Both the position numbers and the translations under genes were made by a program. Shown here piece after piece: positions 33,817 to 45,450 of a stretch of 57,500 bases of DNA. The stretch's first letter is position 1, and every line of letters begins with the position of its first letter. Below the pieces are notes generated by a model, which saw only the letters and a program-made list of their open reading frames with translations, was not told where the DNA came from and did no database searches. Source of the stretch: Neocallimastix lanati (nom. inval.) (Eukaryota; Neocallimastigomycota; Neocallimastigomycetes; Neocallimastigales; Neocallimastigaceae); contig JACVTC010000035.1 of assembly GCA_016946835.1 (NCBI GenBank), positions 1,162,501 through 1,220,000 on the forward strand. Reading direction: 5' to 3'.

Positions 33817-35028
33817 TTTTTTTTTTTTTTTTTTTTTTTTTAACGGCAGCAAACTTGTTTCATCTTTATTAATTAAATATTTTAAAAAATGCATGTAATA
33901 AAAAGAAAAAAGAAAAAAAAAAAAAGATAAAAAAATAAAGATAAAAAAATAAACAAAACAAAAAAAAACACAAAATAAAATAAAAATAATAGTATAAAAT
34001 ATTCTAGTTTCATTTAATTAATATCTGTAAGACTTCACAAGGGCATTATTATACTGAAGTATAATAATTAATTTTGACTTCATAATGTTAATCATAATTT
34101 TAAGATATGAAATTATAATCTTCATTGGTGGCGCTAGCCCAGCTGGCCTGTCTTACTTTCTTCAGCATTGACGCTCTTGGTAGTAGTAGTACGATTCGAT
34201 TTGAACCTATTGAACAAAGACCATTGCTGGCCAATAGCAATAGGTATAATCGATTGAAGAAGAGCCGCAGTAACCACCAAGAATGGAGTATCAGAATAAG
34301 CTCCTGATTTCATCTGGCTCTTAAATAGATCCTTCCATTCCCTTGTACTGTTATTAATACTTCGACCTCCAAGAAAGAAATTAAACACTTTTTCACACAC
34401 ACTAGAATCAATATACACATTCTTTTCAATACTATTACTAACATTACTAAAAATACTATCACTAATATTACTATAACTATTATTACTATTACTATTATTA
34501 CTATTACTATAATCATTATTACTATTAACTATATCATTTGTTAGGTTGCAACGGTTAAAAGCGTTATATAAAAATAAAATTTTATCATTAACTTTACTAC
34601 AAATATGATTGAAAAAAGGACAATCAATTAACCAATGCTTTATCCATTGTTTATTACTTTTACAATAGGGACAAAAATTAGGACACATTTGATCTGTTAT
34701 TTTTGCAGCTTTAGCAATTCTAGCATCTAATCTATATCCGCTTCGTGCTCTCAATAGCCAATAGAAACCATATGAAAGATCAGGATATTCATAGCAAAGT
34801 TTTATAAAATTTGATGTTTCTTCTAATTTGCTTTTGTCATAAAATTCAGCTTTAATAGAATTGATTTTCATATCTCTTTCAATAAAAAACCTTGATTTTA
34901 TTATCGTTATTACCTCTTTTCTCTAGTTTACGTTTAAGAGTTCTACTTTCTTACGTCCATGTATATTTTCTAGATTTTGGAATATTATTAACTAAATAGG
35001 AAATAATACAATTTGAATCTTTCCATTG
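33817..35028 (-). mobile_element. 5'-truncated LINE (non-LTR retrotransposon) with poly(A) tail (copy 2)
   Basis: Reading on the minus strand, a T25 run (33817-33841) is the poly(A) tail. It is preceded by a 3' UTR ending GTTTGCTGCCGTT with AATAAAG just upstream. The ORF end (34871-34134) has WLLRARSGYRLDARIAKAAK and the C-terminal zinc finger CPNFCPYCKSNKQWIKHW..C found at the end of many fungal LINE reverse transcriptases. It then has an Asn/Ser repeat and GGRSINNSTREWKDLF. Upstream, to about 35020, broken frames give DSNCIISYLVNNIPKSRKY, which matches the other LINE copy near 49780. The RT catalytic domain is missing, the usual result of incomplete reverse transcription. Confidence 0.8.
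34134..34871 (-). CDS. LINE ORF2 C-terminal fragment
   Basis: 245 codons open in frame: the last part of a LINE polyprotein with the CCHC-like finger at about residues 84-110, an Asn/Ser-rich insert at 115-150 and a C-terminal hydrophobic segment, FLVVTAALLQSIIPIAIGQ. The ATG is internal to the original ORF. It is unlikely to be expressed as a functional protein. Confidence 0.6.
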   Translation of the reverse strand: MKINSIKAEFYDKSKLEETSNFIKLCYEYPDLSYGFYWLLRARSGYRLDARIAKAAKITDQMCPNFCPYCKSNKQWIKHWLIDCPFFNHICSKVNDKILFLYNAFNRCNLTNDIVNSNNDYSNSNNSNSNNSYSNISDSIFSNVSNSIEKNVYIDSSVCEKVFNFFLGGRSINNSTREWKDLFKSQMKSGAYSDTPFLVVTAALLQSIIPIAIGQQWSLFNRFKSNRTTTTKSVNAEESKTGQLG

Positions 35029-35560
35029 ATCCAGTGAGAAAAGCTAGGTTCACTTATACCACAACAAGGGCAACATTTAGGGCAATCTTCTGAGATTTTT
35101 TTATTTTTAATGGAAATACTAATGTCAAATTTAAAACCATACCTAATTCGATTTTTTTTTTTTTTTTATAGCCGCAATTATCGCGAACTTTAATCTTTAT
35201 TTATTTATTCTTATATAAAATACATGAATACTTTTAATTATAATAAAAAATAAAAAAACACAGAATTAATAAAATAAATAAATATTATTTGTCCAATTTG
35301 AACATAATAATAAATGAAATAGTAACGTGAAATAAACAGTACCTAATCCGAGAAATCCAAAAGAATCCTAATTGATGGAAAATAACCTGATACATAAAAA
35401 TTAAAAATGTAACTAAATATTAAGGAATACATTAAGGATAATTTTATAATATTATTAAAATCACTTCTATAAATGTATAAAAAAAATAAAAAATAAAAAA
35501 TAAAAAAAAAAGTAGTTCTGATTGTTTTATAATGCATATTATTTAATACTTTATTTAAAA
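35029..35560 (-). mobile_element. Older LINE fragment split by a younger LINE 3' end
   Basis: On the minus strand about 35540-35341 and then 35151-35029 give SIRILLDFS..RIRYGFKFDI and a finger CPKCCPCCGISEPSFSHW, aligning with the LINE finger region of copy 2. Between the halves, 35152-35339 is a poly(A)-tailed LINE 3' UTR (T run 35152-35166, then ATAGCCGCAATTATCGCG) that matches the 3' flank of the LINE at 48540-48680. The insertion is flanked by TACCTAATTCGA (35140-35151) and TACCTAATCCGA (35340-35351), a 12-bp target-site duplication with one mismatch. Confidence 0.75.
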
Positions 35561-35956
35561 AAATTTTTTTATTAAAAAATACTTTATTTAAATAATTTTT
35601 TTTTTAAATGCATATTATTTTATAATACTTTATTGTAAAATAAAAAAAAATTTTTATTAAAAAATACTTAATTTAAGTATTTTTTTTTTTTAAATGCATA
35701 TTATTTAATACTTTGTATTAAAATTTTTTTATTAAAATACTTAAAATTTAAATGTTTTCTTTTTTTTTTTTTTTAATTAAAATTTTTTACAAACTATATT
35801 ATTAATAATCATTAATTCCATTTATAGTATAATTCATTAATTATTTCATTATTTTTTATATATTAAATAATTTAATTATTTACTTATTTAATATTTTATT
35901 TTATTTTATTTATTAATTATTTATTTACTACTATTTATTAACGATAGGAAAAAAAA
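35561..35956. other. Gene-free spacer with diverged tandem repeats
   Basis: Three diverged copies of a unit with ATGCATATTATTT..ATACTTTATT..AAAAATTTTTTTATTAAAA (about 35540, 35610, 35690). No gene. Confidence 0.5.
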
Positions 35957-37411
35957 TTAATTATATAATACGGTGATTGAACGTGGTTCAAGTTTACCCG
36001 TAATTCTACCTTCTGAAACATTAAACGTATTATGAGGAGAAACATGGTTTTTATAGTTACCATTGGCTAAGTTAGTTTCACTGTTCAAATCATAATGTTC
36101 ATATTTAAGATTAATGATGGTGATTCCACGTTGACCACGTTCAATCATAAGTACATTAGTATCCCCATTTGGATTTCTCAAGTGTTCATTTTCATTGACC
36201 ATGGTGTTACGGAAGATATTTACAGAGGCGACTGATTCATCCTTATATAATGGATCTCCTTCTTGTCCAAGTTTGGCGGATTCAGGGAATTGAGGATTTT
36301 CACCACCACCTCCACGAGGTCTTGAAAAGAATAATGGTGTTGTTGATTTTCTGGCCGCAAGAAGAGCCCAAGCTAACTTAATTTTATCGTTAGTTAAGTA
36401 AACTGAAAATTTATCGTCATTGGCATAGTTATCATGAGATTCAACCCAGGTGACCAATTTTGATGGTTCTACATTTCCATCGTATTGAAGAACACGGTTA
36501 ACGCTAAAATCGTTACTATCTACGGCGCTAATAATATTTTTACCGTAATTTGAGGCGGTAATTCTCATGTAGCGAGCGTAATCTTGATCTCTAGAGGTTT
36601 CATCTTGAAGAAGTTCACCGTATTGGAATTCAGAACCATTACTTAAAACGGTTGGCCAGAATCGACTACCATAATCTGGATCATCTGGTAATTCAATATG
36701 TTTAGCGGTATCGTATCTAAAACCGGAAGCACCATCTTTCACAATACGTTTTAACATGGAGAGTACTCTTTGATAATATTCTGGATTTTGAGTATTAATA
36801 TCTCTTAAACCGACCAAATCACGTTGAGTGACGTGATAACGATCACCCCAGTTATCAATTCCTCTGGGTTCATGATACCATTTTGGATCCTTCCATTCCC
36901 CTATACAATTGCTAATATCAGTAGTCATATGGTTTAGAACGGCATCTACGATAACTTTAATACCGTATTTTCTGGCTTCAGAACATAAAGATTTGAATTC
37001 ATCTTCTGTACCGACAATATAGTTGCCAATATTTTGACTTATAGGTTGATATCCATATACCCAATTACCAAACCTTCTATTACCATTATCACCTATATAA
37101 CATTCTTGAATTGGAGAAGTTTGCACAGCAGTGTAACCTGCATTTCTAATTTCTGGTAGTTTTTCTTTGATCGTATTAAATGACCAACCGAAAGCGTGAA
37201 GAATAACCCCTTTTTCAATACTATCAGCATGATAAGATACCTTTTTTATATCTTGAACATTAGTGACCTTACTAGCATTGGTTTCATTTGTAGCATAAGA
37301 GGTCTTTTTTTCCTTGATTGTTTGGTCTTTATTATTTTTTCTTTTTTCTTTCTCTTTAAGGTGAGGAGAAATTACAGATAATACAATATGTAATTTTTTC
37401 ATAAATTTCAT
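35957..37411 (-). CDS. GH13 alpha-amylase (AmyE-like)
   Basis: 484 residues, single exon. It should hydrolyse alpha-1,4 bonds in starch. The (beta/alpha)8 domain starts at about residue 68 with GVILHAFGWSFNTIK. Conserved GH13 regions are present: DAVLNH (156-161), GFRYDTAKH with the nucleophile Asp234, QYGE with the acid/base Glu266, and VESHDNY with the transition-state Asp327. WVYGYQPISQNIGN, near the substrate cleft, matches the B. subtilis AmyE-type subfamily (GH13_28) rather than fungal GH13_1 amylases. The C-terminal beta-domain ends ITGKLEPRSITVLYN. The N-terminus is weakly hydrophobic, then Lys/Glu-rich, so secretion is uncertain. No dockerin is attached. Bacterial origin by transfer is likely but inferred. 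Confidence 0.9.
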   Translation of the reverse strand: MKFMKKLHIVLSVISPHLKEKEKRKNNKDQTIKEKKTSYATNETNASKVTNVQDIKKVSYHADSIEKGVILHAFGWSFNTIKEKLPEIRNAGYTAVQTSPIQECYIGDNGNRRFGNWVYGYQPISQNIGNYIVGTEDEFKSLCSEARKYGIKVIVDAVLNHMTTDISNCIGEWKDPKWYHEPRGIDNWGDRYHVTQRDLVGLRDINTQNPEYYQRVLSMLKRIVKDGASGFRYDTAKHIELPDDPDYGSRFWPTVLSNGSEFQYGELLQDETSRDQDYARYMRITASNYGKNIISAVDSNDFSVNRVLQYDGNVEPSKLVTWVESHDNYANDDKFSVYLTNDKIKLAWALLAARKSTTPLFFSRPRGGGGENPQFPESAKLGQEGDPLYKDESVASVNIFRNTMVNENEHLRNPNGDTNVLMIERGQRGITIINLKYEHYDLNSETNLANGNYKNHVSPHNTFNVSEGRITGKLEPRSITVLYN

Positions 37412-37971
37412 TTTCGTTTTATTATATATTTACAATTAATTGATAAAAAATTTTAGATGGTAATTAACGATAGTTGAAAATAAATAAGTTATAGATAAAT
37501 AATTTATTTTAAATAATAATTATAAATTATACAATTTTTTTTATTTATTTAATTTTTATTATTAATAATATTCTTTTTTAAATAAATAATTTTTTTTTTT
37601 TACTTTCTTTATTTTTTTAATTTTTTTAATATTTTATTTTTTTAGTTTTTTTTTTTTTAATTTTTTTTTTTTTTTTTTTTTTTTATAAATTTTCTTGTTA
37701 TATAAAACTAAAGAAAATCTTTTTATATTTATACTTTTTTTTTTTATATATAATTACATTTTTATTTATTTATTTATTTATTTATTAAATACAGAATATA
37801 AAATTTATCGATCAAAAATACAAAAATCGATTTTTTAATTTAAAAATAAAATGGCAAAAATTTTAAAAAAAATTTTAATTTTTTAAATTAAAAATAAAAA
37901 TGGCAGAAATTTTAAAAAAAAAAATGTTAAAATGTAAAATGTAAAATGTAAAAAATAACAGTATTATGAAA

Positions 37972-38018
<47 letters not shown>

Positions 38019-38920
38019 AAGAAAAAAGGTATATTTCCAATTTAATTAATTGTTTTTTTTTTTTTAAAAAAAATATATAAATAAATAAAAAGTGAAATAG
38101 AAATAATAAACAATATTTAATATTTAATAATAAAAAAATACACTTTAAATTTTTATTATAAATTTTTTATAATTATTATTATGATATATGTAATAATAAA
38201 TAATATTAGTATAAAATTTGGTTGTAAATTATATTATAAATTTTGTATATCAAATTAAAACTATTAATAATGAATAACTAAATAATTAGCTTTTTACCTT
38301 TAGTATAAAACCTGATTTTATTATTATTATTATTATTATTATAAAGGAAGCTTTTTTTTTTTTTATCGTAAATAATTCTTTTAACTTTAACTTTAATCCT
38401 ATTTACCAATAATTCCAAAAGTATTTATTTTTATTTAGTTATTCCCTTTTCTTTGGTTCATGCATAAAATAAAAAAAAAAATTTTTAAGTTATTGTTTCC
38501 AATTTATTTATTATCCATCCATTATTTATTTATTATAATCATTTTTTAATCTTTTTTTTTTAAATTCATTAAGTGGCTTAACAAAATTCATTTTACTATA
38601 TATAGAATAATATATTATGAATAAGATATTTATCTATTTTATCAATATATTACACAGATATTATTAATTTATAATTTCATTTCATAATTTCTTTTATATT
38701 CTTTTTTTGGAATAATTAAAAAACAAATAAATCTATTTTATCAATATTTTACAGAAATTATTAATATATAATTTTTAATTTATAATTTTTTTTATATTCC
38801 TTTTTTGGTATAATCAAATTTTTTCAACAATATTATGTTATCATTAAGCAAAAATTGAATTTATTTTTTAAATGTTATTTTTAGAGAAAAAAATTTTTTT
38901 TAATAAATTATATATTACAC
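37412..38920. other. Spacer with long A/T tracts and small tandem duplications
   Basis: Contains an A run of about 40 (37976-38016), a T run near 37664-37684, (TTTA)n near 37766, and a direct repeat of about 100 bp (TCTATTTTATCAATAT.TTACA through a TATTC.TTTTTTGG phrase; about 38632-38715 and 38733-38812). No gene. Confidence 0.6.
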
Positions 38921-38928
38921 AAATACAT

Positions 38929-39018
38929 TTTATTTTATTTTATTTTATTTTATTTTATTTTATTTTATTTTATTTTATTTTATTTTATTTTATTTTATTT
39001 TAATTTATTTTATTTTAT
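38929..39018 (+). repeat. (TTTTA)n pentanucleotide tract
   Basis: About 17 units of TTTTA with one interruption near 39001. Confidence 0.9.
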
Positions 39019-39319
39019 TTTTAGATTAATTTATTGGATGAAACTATATTAATTATTTGTATTAATATTATTATTTGTCACTTTAATTAAACTTTTGGGC
39101 TTGTATTAGATACGATCATTTATTATCTTTATCATTATTCAAATTTAGTTAAGACTTTCTTTCATTCCTGAGTCTATCCATTAATGAGTTATTTAAATAC
39201 TTGGTGAGGCCATTGGCTAGATTATTCTCCGATTTTATGTATCTTAATTTTATTTTATTAGATAATTAATATCAATGAGCTTTAATTTTGTATTAATTGA
39301 TTTTGATAATTATATATTG

Positions 39320-39835
39320 CAGTCTTGTTAAATCCAAATCCTTCTAATTTAGAAATCTATGGAGAATATCCATTTAATGAAATATCAGTTGTTTCTGCTA
39401 CAGGAGGAACTTTGTTTGGAGTTGCTAAGAAAGCAAATCTTCATTTGATTTTTCATGAATTTTATCAAAATCGGTAATTAATTGCTTATGACTATATTAT
39501 TAGGTATAGTGAACCACATAAGACTGTAATCAATATATCATTCGGTGGTCATCAATTTCAGAAATAGGTAAATAATAAAATTAATGAATTGATTGGAAAA
39601 GGTTATATTATTTTTGTTTCTGCAGGAAATGAATATGAAAATGCTTGTAAAGAAGATCGTAAAGAATTTTCTTATGGTTTATATAATGGTTCAATTTCTG
39701 TTGGTGCCGCTACTTTTAATATAGAACATAATAGATATGACGGAATATTCAAATTTTGGTGAGTAGCCAATGTAGTTACATCGATTGTGTCAGAACATCC
39801 TGAAATTAAATTTACTCAGGAATGAAAAAGACTTT
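39320..39835 (+). pseudogene. Second subtilisin-like protease pseudogene
   Basis: Plus-strand remnant: NPSNLEIYGEYPFNEISVVS, TGGTLFGVAKKANLHLI, HKTVINISFGG, a stop, then NNKINELIGKGYIIFVSAGN (oxyanion-hole Asn) and SYGLYNGSISVGAATFN. An abrupt join to VTSIVSEHPEIKF follows. The His-Gly motif before TGG is absent, and the segment that would carry the catalytic GTSxSSP is deleted. The end phrase, SIVSEHPEIKF, matches TIMSNHPEIEF of the pseudogene at 11.5-13.1 kb, so the two are paralogues. Confidence 0.8.
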
Positions 39836-39894
39836 AATTGATCTTTCTATAAAAAATAATATCATTAGATTAGGTTCAAAGGACGCATTAATAA

Positions 39895-40480
39895 TTGGAT
39901 GTTGAAAAATTGAATTGTAAATTGGATATTATTGTTTCACCGATACTACACTTTATTTATTTAATAACATTAACGAATATATTCTTCCAGTATGTTTATC
40001 TTATTTTCTTACTTGTACCTCTCTTTGGCCTCGAAAACTGACATATATAGAATGTACTAATTCAGAATATTTTTCCATAAATCTTGAATATCCTTGTAGA
40101 AACAAAAATCCATATCATATCCGGTGAAACGGTAATTGGATAATGTTCTTTATAGGAATAAATTAATCAGTAAATTAATAATTTTTTACTGTCAAAATAT
40201 ATTTTTGTTTGATCGGTATCAAATTTACAATGTAATACTTTCATGGATTCATTCATTTGATATATGTGGATTCCATTTTTTTTTTTTTCATTTTCCTCTT
40301 AATTTCATTTCTATCTTAATTACTTTTATCACTTAAACCTGGAATGGTTCTCATTCTTTGAAATATATTCGAATAAATATCCTTGATAGAAAGCATTTTA
40401 AACTTTTCAAAATAAGATTTTGGTTGAGGAAGACCTTTTTCCACATTAAAAAATTAATAGTTTCATAAGTTTTTCTTACT
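39895..40480 (-). pseudogene. Decayed copy of a DUF4419 gene
   Basis: Several stretches match the plus-strand DNA of the DUF4419 gene at 43567-44815 directly. Examples: ACTAATTCAGAATATTTTTC (about 40056), AATCTTGAATATCCTTGTA (about 40080), GGTAATTGGATAATGTTCTT (about 40132), and a phrase with TGGATATTATTGTTTCACCG (about 39921). It lacks the N-terminal start and the C-terminal half, and has many stops. It directly abuts the subtilase pseudogene, suggesting duplication followed by joining. Confidence 0.8.
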
Positions 40481-40539
40481 TTCATTATGATAAGAATAAA
40501 GTTAACAATAATATATAATTATATTTGTTATAAAAAAAA

Positions 40540-40560
40540 TATTAAAAAGTTCTATATATT

Positions 40561-40596
<36 letters not shown>

Positions 40597-40619
40597 ATAT
40601 ATGTTAAATAATAAATATT

Positions 40620-40680
<61 letters not shown>

Positions 40681-41290
40681 TTATTTTAAATTAAAAATCA
40701 AAAATTATTGGAAATTTTATTTTATTATAATTAAATATAAATTTTTTGTACCACCACCTTTTTTTTTTTTTTTTTTTTGTAGGTTCAATCAAAACTAGTA
40801 ATTTATAAATTATAATCTCTTATTATTTATATTTATTGTATTTCTAATTTTAAAGAGATAGATTTAACTTTATAAAGTATTAATTTAATTTTCTTTTTTT
40901 TTTTTTTATAATAAATAACATACTAATTTATTTTTAATTAAAATAATGATATTAATATTAATATAAAGTGTTAGTTTTAATTTTATAATTTTATAATGGT
41001 ATTACTAGAGTTTTTAAATTATAATTTATATATTGGTAAAATAAGAAGGCTTAAAAAAAAAAATAAAATCTAATAATATAATAGTATTCTTTTAAAAATA
41101 GAAAAAAGAAGGAAATGAAATATTTCTTTTTAATCTTTTTTTTTTTATTTCAATTTTAATTTTATTTTTAATTTTATTTTTAATTTTATTTTTAATTTTA
41201 TTTTTATTTTTATTTTTACTTTTTTTTTTTTTTTGCATAGATTTCTACTCATCTATTAATTTATATTCTATTACATAATTAATTTTTCTT
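40540..41290. other. Spacer with poly(A) tracts
   Basis: A runs of about 25 (40569-40595) and 50 (40626-40675), T runs at 40760-40778 and 40898-40908, and (TTTTTAATTTTA)n near 41155-41215. The apparent Lys-rich frame across the A runs is not a gene. Confidence 0.6.
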
Positions 41291-42268
41291 TAATAGTAGG
41301 AAAGATTTAGTGCAAAGCGGTATATATATTATTTTTATTTATATTGAAACTATGTTCAACTAAATATCTGACAATATTCTTATTTCTTTTTCTCCCTGCT
41401 ATATGTAATGGTATTTCATTATGATTATCCTCTTCGTTCACATCCACTACGTGTTCAATTAAATATTTGACTATATTTTCATTTCCACCTTTACAATCTT
41501 TATGTAATGGCATTTCACCAATATTATCCTCTTTATTTATATCTGCACCATGTTCAACAAAATATATGAATACATTTTCATTTCTACCTTCATAAACTCT
41601 ATGTAATGGTATTTCACCATTAACATTTTTTTTATTCATATCTGCTCCATGTTAAACTAAATATTTGACTATATTTTCATTTCCACCTCTACAAGCTTTA
41701 TGTAATGGTATTTCATTTCTAAAACATTCTTTATTTATATCTGTAACTGCTCCGTGTTCAATTAAATAATAGAACATATTTTCATTTCTTTTTTTTACAT
41801 ACTTCAAGAAATAGGTTATTAAAATCATTATAACTAAATTCTTATTTCGAAGCTTTATATTTTTAAATTTATAAAGTTAAATCTGATGTAGATATGGCTA
41901 TTTTATTTTTATAATGAAAAAGTAAAGTATTAATAATAAATCCATTATCAAAAAACTTTAAATATAAGAAAAATTTTATTGAACATCTCAGGATTATTTT
42001 CTTTTATTACTTTTTTCATTAATAATGAAGACGATATATATATATTTAGTACAGTTTTTAACTATAAAATTCAATCTTTCAGAAGTAAGTAAATGTTTAT
42101 CATACGTTTCATATCATTTTCATTTTCAGAAGATATATTATTATTATTATTATTATAATAATATATATTAATTAGTAATTTTATTTCATTAATATCTATT
42201 ATATCAATTGTTTTTGCATTGGAATCAAGTTGAAAATTATTGTTATTATTGAGATTTTCAAAAGTCAT
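41291..42268 (-). pseudogene. Ankyrin-repeat protein gene, broken
   Basis: An ATG at 42268 opens MTFENLNNNNNFQLDSNAKT and stops at 42071. After a degraded stretch, ankyrin repeats resume at about 41800 (NMFYYLIEHGAVTDINKE..NEIPLHKACRGGNENIVKYLV), reach an in-frame stop at about 41655, and continue from the ATG at 41639: GEIPLHRVYEGRNENVFIYF, GEMPLHKDCKGGNENIVKYL, NEIPLHIAGRKRNKNIVRYL. About four to five repeats of the 33-residue ankyrin type (x-PLHxAxxxGNxxIVxYLxEHGADxNxx). At least two stops; no downstream domain seen. Ankyrins bind proteins; no specific role can be given. Confidence 0.75.
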
Positions 42269-43108
42269 TTTCTAAATAATTATTATTTTTAATATTTTTA
42301 TATTACATATGAATGTGAGCATTTCACCAATTTTTATAATACAAATTTTCAATACGCCATTTTATTTTTAATGGCTTGTAAAATTTTTATTAGCGCCATA
42401 AAAAATTTTAATACAATTATGTAAAAAAATAAATGTATAAATAAATAAATATAGAATATAATAATATTAAGTATACAAAAAAAAAAAAAATTATACAATT
42501 AAATTGGAATAAAATATTAAAAAATATTTTAATATTTTATAATATTTTCATTTTTATAATATTTAATTAACAATCTTTTTATTTACTCCATTTACTCTAT
42601 ATTTACTTAATTTCCAGTTTTAGTTTTATTTTTATTTTCATAGTAAATATTATTTGTTATATTTCATGTACTTTTTGAATATTCTCTTTGATAAAATCAA
42701 CTTAATAATGCATAGCCAATAAAAAAAAAGTTTAAATCTTTTTTTTTTTTTTTTTTTTTTTTTTTTCGTTAAAATATAAATACTTTTCATAAAATAATGA
42801 ATAAAAGTTAAAACCATAGTAGAAATAAAATAAAATAAAATAAAATAAATTAAATAAATTAAATTTCCTATAATATGTTTTAATTTTAATAATATAAAAA
42901 AAAATATATCATCCCATATCGATATTAAATATGAGCATCATTTTTATCAACCTATTAAATAAAAGTATTTTATTATATTATTTTTTTTTTTTTTTGTTAC
43001 TCATTATGTATTATTATTATTATTTTTATTAATATTAATTTTTGAAATTCAAATTTTGTTAAAAAAAAAAAAAAAAAAATTATTAATATTAATTTTTGAA
43101 ATTCAAAT

Positions 43109-43151
<43 letters not shown>

Positions 43152-43474
43152 TTTTCTTTTTCTTTTCTTTTTTTATTTTTTTAAAAAAAATAATTAACTA
43201 TATTTAATTTTATAATACTAATATTATATTATTATTATTTTTAAATTTAAAGTAATATGAAGGTTTAAAATTAAAATAAAATTGAATAATTTAATTAATA
43301 TTTCTTTTTTAAAATAAAATATAGAATAGTGCTTTACGACCATATGAATCTTTTTTATTCATATCTGCTTCAATTTTTAACTAAATATTTGAATATATTT
43401 TTATTTTATTTTATTTTTTTTTTTTTTTATTATTTTGTTTTGTTTTGTTTGTTTGTTGTAATTAAGTTTTTAAT

Positions 43475-43510
<36 letters not shown>

Positions 43511-43566
43511 TATTATATTCTTTTTTTTTTTTTTATTTTTTATTTTATTTTTTTTTTCTTAATTCT
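42269..43566. other. Spacer with homopolymer tracts and a small duplication
   Basis: Holds T26 (42739-42766), A17 and A30 runs, and a direct repeat of ATTAATATTAATTTTTGAAA..TTTTGTTAAAAA (43028-43080 and 43080-43140). No gene. Confidence 0.55.
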
Positions 43567-44815
43567 TTAAGAAAAATATCTATCGATTAAATATTTTTTA
43601 TCTTCTCCAGTGATCGGTGAAGTTTCTTTTTCATCAACAACAACAGCATATCCGATTACTGGCTTTACTGCAAATGTTTTTTCATCTAGATCCATTCCAA
43701 AAAAGCCTGACGCCAATGAAGATTTGTAGACAGTTTTAGTCTTATTATCATTATTATAATTTATTAAGGTGATTGGACACTCTATAATTTGATCAGGAAT
43801 ATCATCTATTTTTATAGCATCATATAATTTTGGTGTACTCTCAGTAAGATTTGGAATAAATTTAATGATCCAACCATCGATTACGTCTGGATTATATTCT
43901 TTACCAATTTTAACTCTTACCATATTCTTCCAGAATTCTCTAATTTCTTCGTTTATTTCTTTATTTTGATGGTAGTAACGCTTCGTCATTATTATTTTAT
44001 CAATAAGAGGTATTAAATGCTTTATCCACCATCCTAATGCCATTTCTTTCTTTGACAGAAATACTAATTTTGATTTTACCTTCATCCAATCTTCTAAAGA
44101 GCCTTCCAAGTGAATAAAACTAATTCCACATCCACCACCAACGCCAATATATTTGAAATATTTTTTTAACCCTGACATTATCGAGACCAGACTTGCGGTT
44201 AAAGTGATTGAATTTGTGGTTGAAAAATTGGATTGCAAATGGGATACTATTGTTTCACCGACATTCTCTTTTATTTGTTGAACAAAATTATTGATTATAT
44301 CCCTCCAGTCTGCTTCATTCCATTCCATTACTTGTTTATTTAATTCTTTTACTACTAACTCTTTTTGATCTTGGAAATTAACATATTCCGAACGTACTAA
44401 TTCAGAATATTTTTCCATAAATCTTGAATATCCTTGTAAAAACAATATCCAAATTACATCAGGTGAAATGGTAATTGGATAATGTTCTTTATAAGCAATT
44501 AATAGTCCGTGAATAAATGAATTTTATCCTTTGAAAATATTTTTGTTTTTTTTGTATCATATTTATAGTGTAGTATTTCCATTGACTCATTCATTTCACT
44601 TCTCGATATTCCTAATCTTCTCATCATCGTATTTATTTCAAAGATATTATTTTTATTTTTCAAACCTGGAAGAGTTTTCATTCTCTGAAATATAGTTGAA
44701 GAAATATCTTCAATAGGATAATAATTAAAAAATTTTTGTGTAAACTAGATTTTGGTTTTTCAAGTTCTTTTTCAACTTCAAAAACAATAGTTTCATAATT
44801 TTTCTGATCATTCAT
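43567..44815 (-). pseudogene. DUF4419-family gene with two homopolymer frameshifts
   Basis: Reads as an almost complete DUF4419 protein of about 415 residues. The ATG at 44815 begins a charged N-terminal region. The frame changes near 44727-44738 (next to A6/T5 runs) into NYYPIEDISSTIFQRMKTLP, and again near 44505-44530 (TTTT) into SFIHGLLIAYKEHYPITISP. From there it is open to 43567. Family motifs are clear: ISPDVIWILFLQGYSR, FSTTNS, GGCGISFIHLEGSLEDW and VIDGWIIKF. The function of DUF4419 is unknown. Either this is a very young pseudogene or the two indels are sequencing errors in homopolymers. A decayed partial copy lies at 39895-40480. Confidence 0.85.
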
Positions 44816-44975
44816 TTTGATAATAATATAATAAAATATAATTAATTTAAAAAATATATATATGTGAATATAAATTTATTTATTATTAAAATATTTAATT
44901 ATTTGATAATTTATTTATACGATATTTATACAAAAAAAAAAGGAATTTATTTCATTTTTATTTTTAAAAAATGGA

Positions 44976-45045
<70 letters not shown>

Positions 45046-45299
45046 TTTTATTGAGAGTTTAATATTGAATAAGATTATTTAATATTAAAATACCAAGTAA
45101 AAAATATTAAAAAATATTAATTTTAATATTAGATAATATTGGAATTAATAAGAATTATTAATATATTAAAAAAAAATTATATAAATTTGTATAGATAGTT
45201 TAATATTAAATAAGATTATTTAATATTAAAATACCAAGTAAAAAATATTAAAAAATATTAATTTTAATATTAGATAATATATATTTTTTGGAAATAATA

Positions 45300-45352
<53 letters not shown>

Positions 45353-45418
45353 AATTATTTATTATTATTAAAAAGTGGAAAATCAAGATTAGATAATATA
45401 TATTTTTTGGAAATAATA

Positions 45419-45450
<32 letters not shown>

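Noticed and set aside
34310-34516. Val/Ile-rich minus-strand frame
   Set aside because: Alternative frame of the Asn/Ser repeat within the LINE ORF fragment.
40487-40798. 103-codon Lys-rich frame
   Set aside because: Made from A25 and A50 runs; no recognisable domain.
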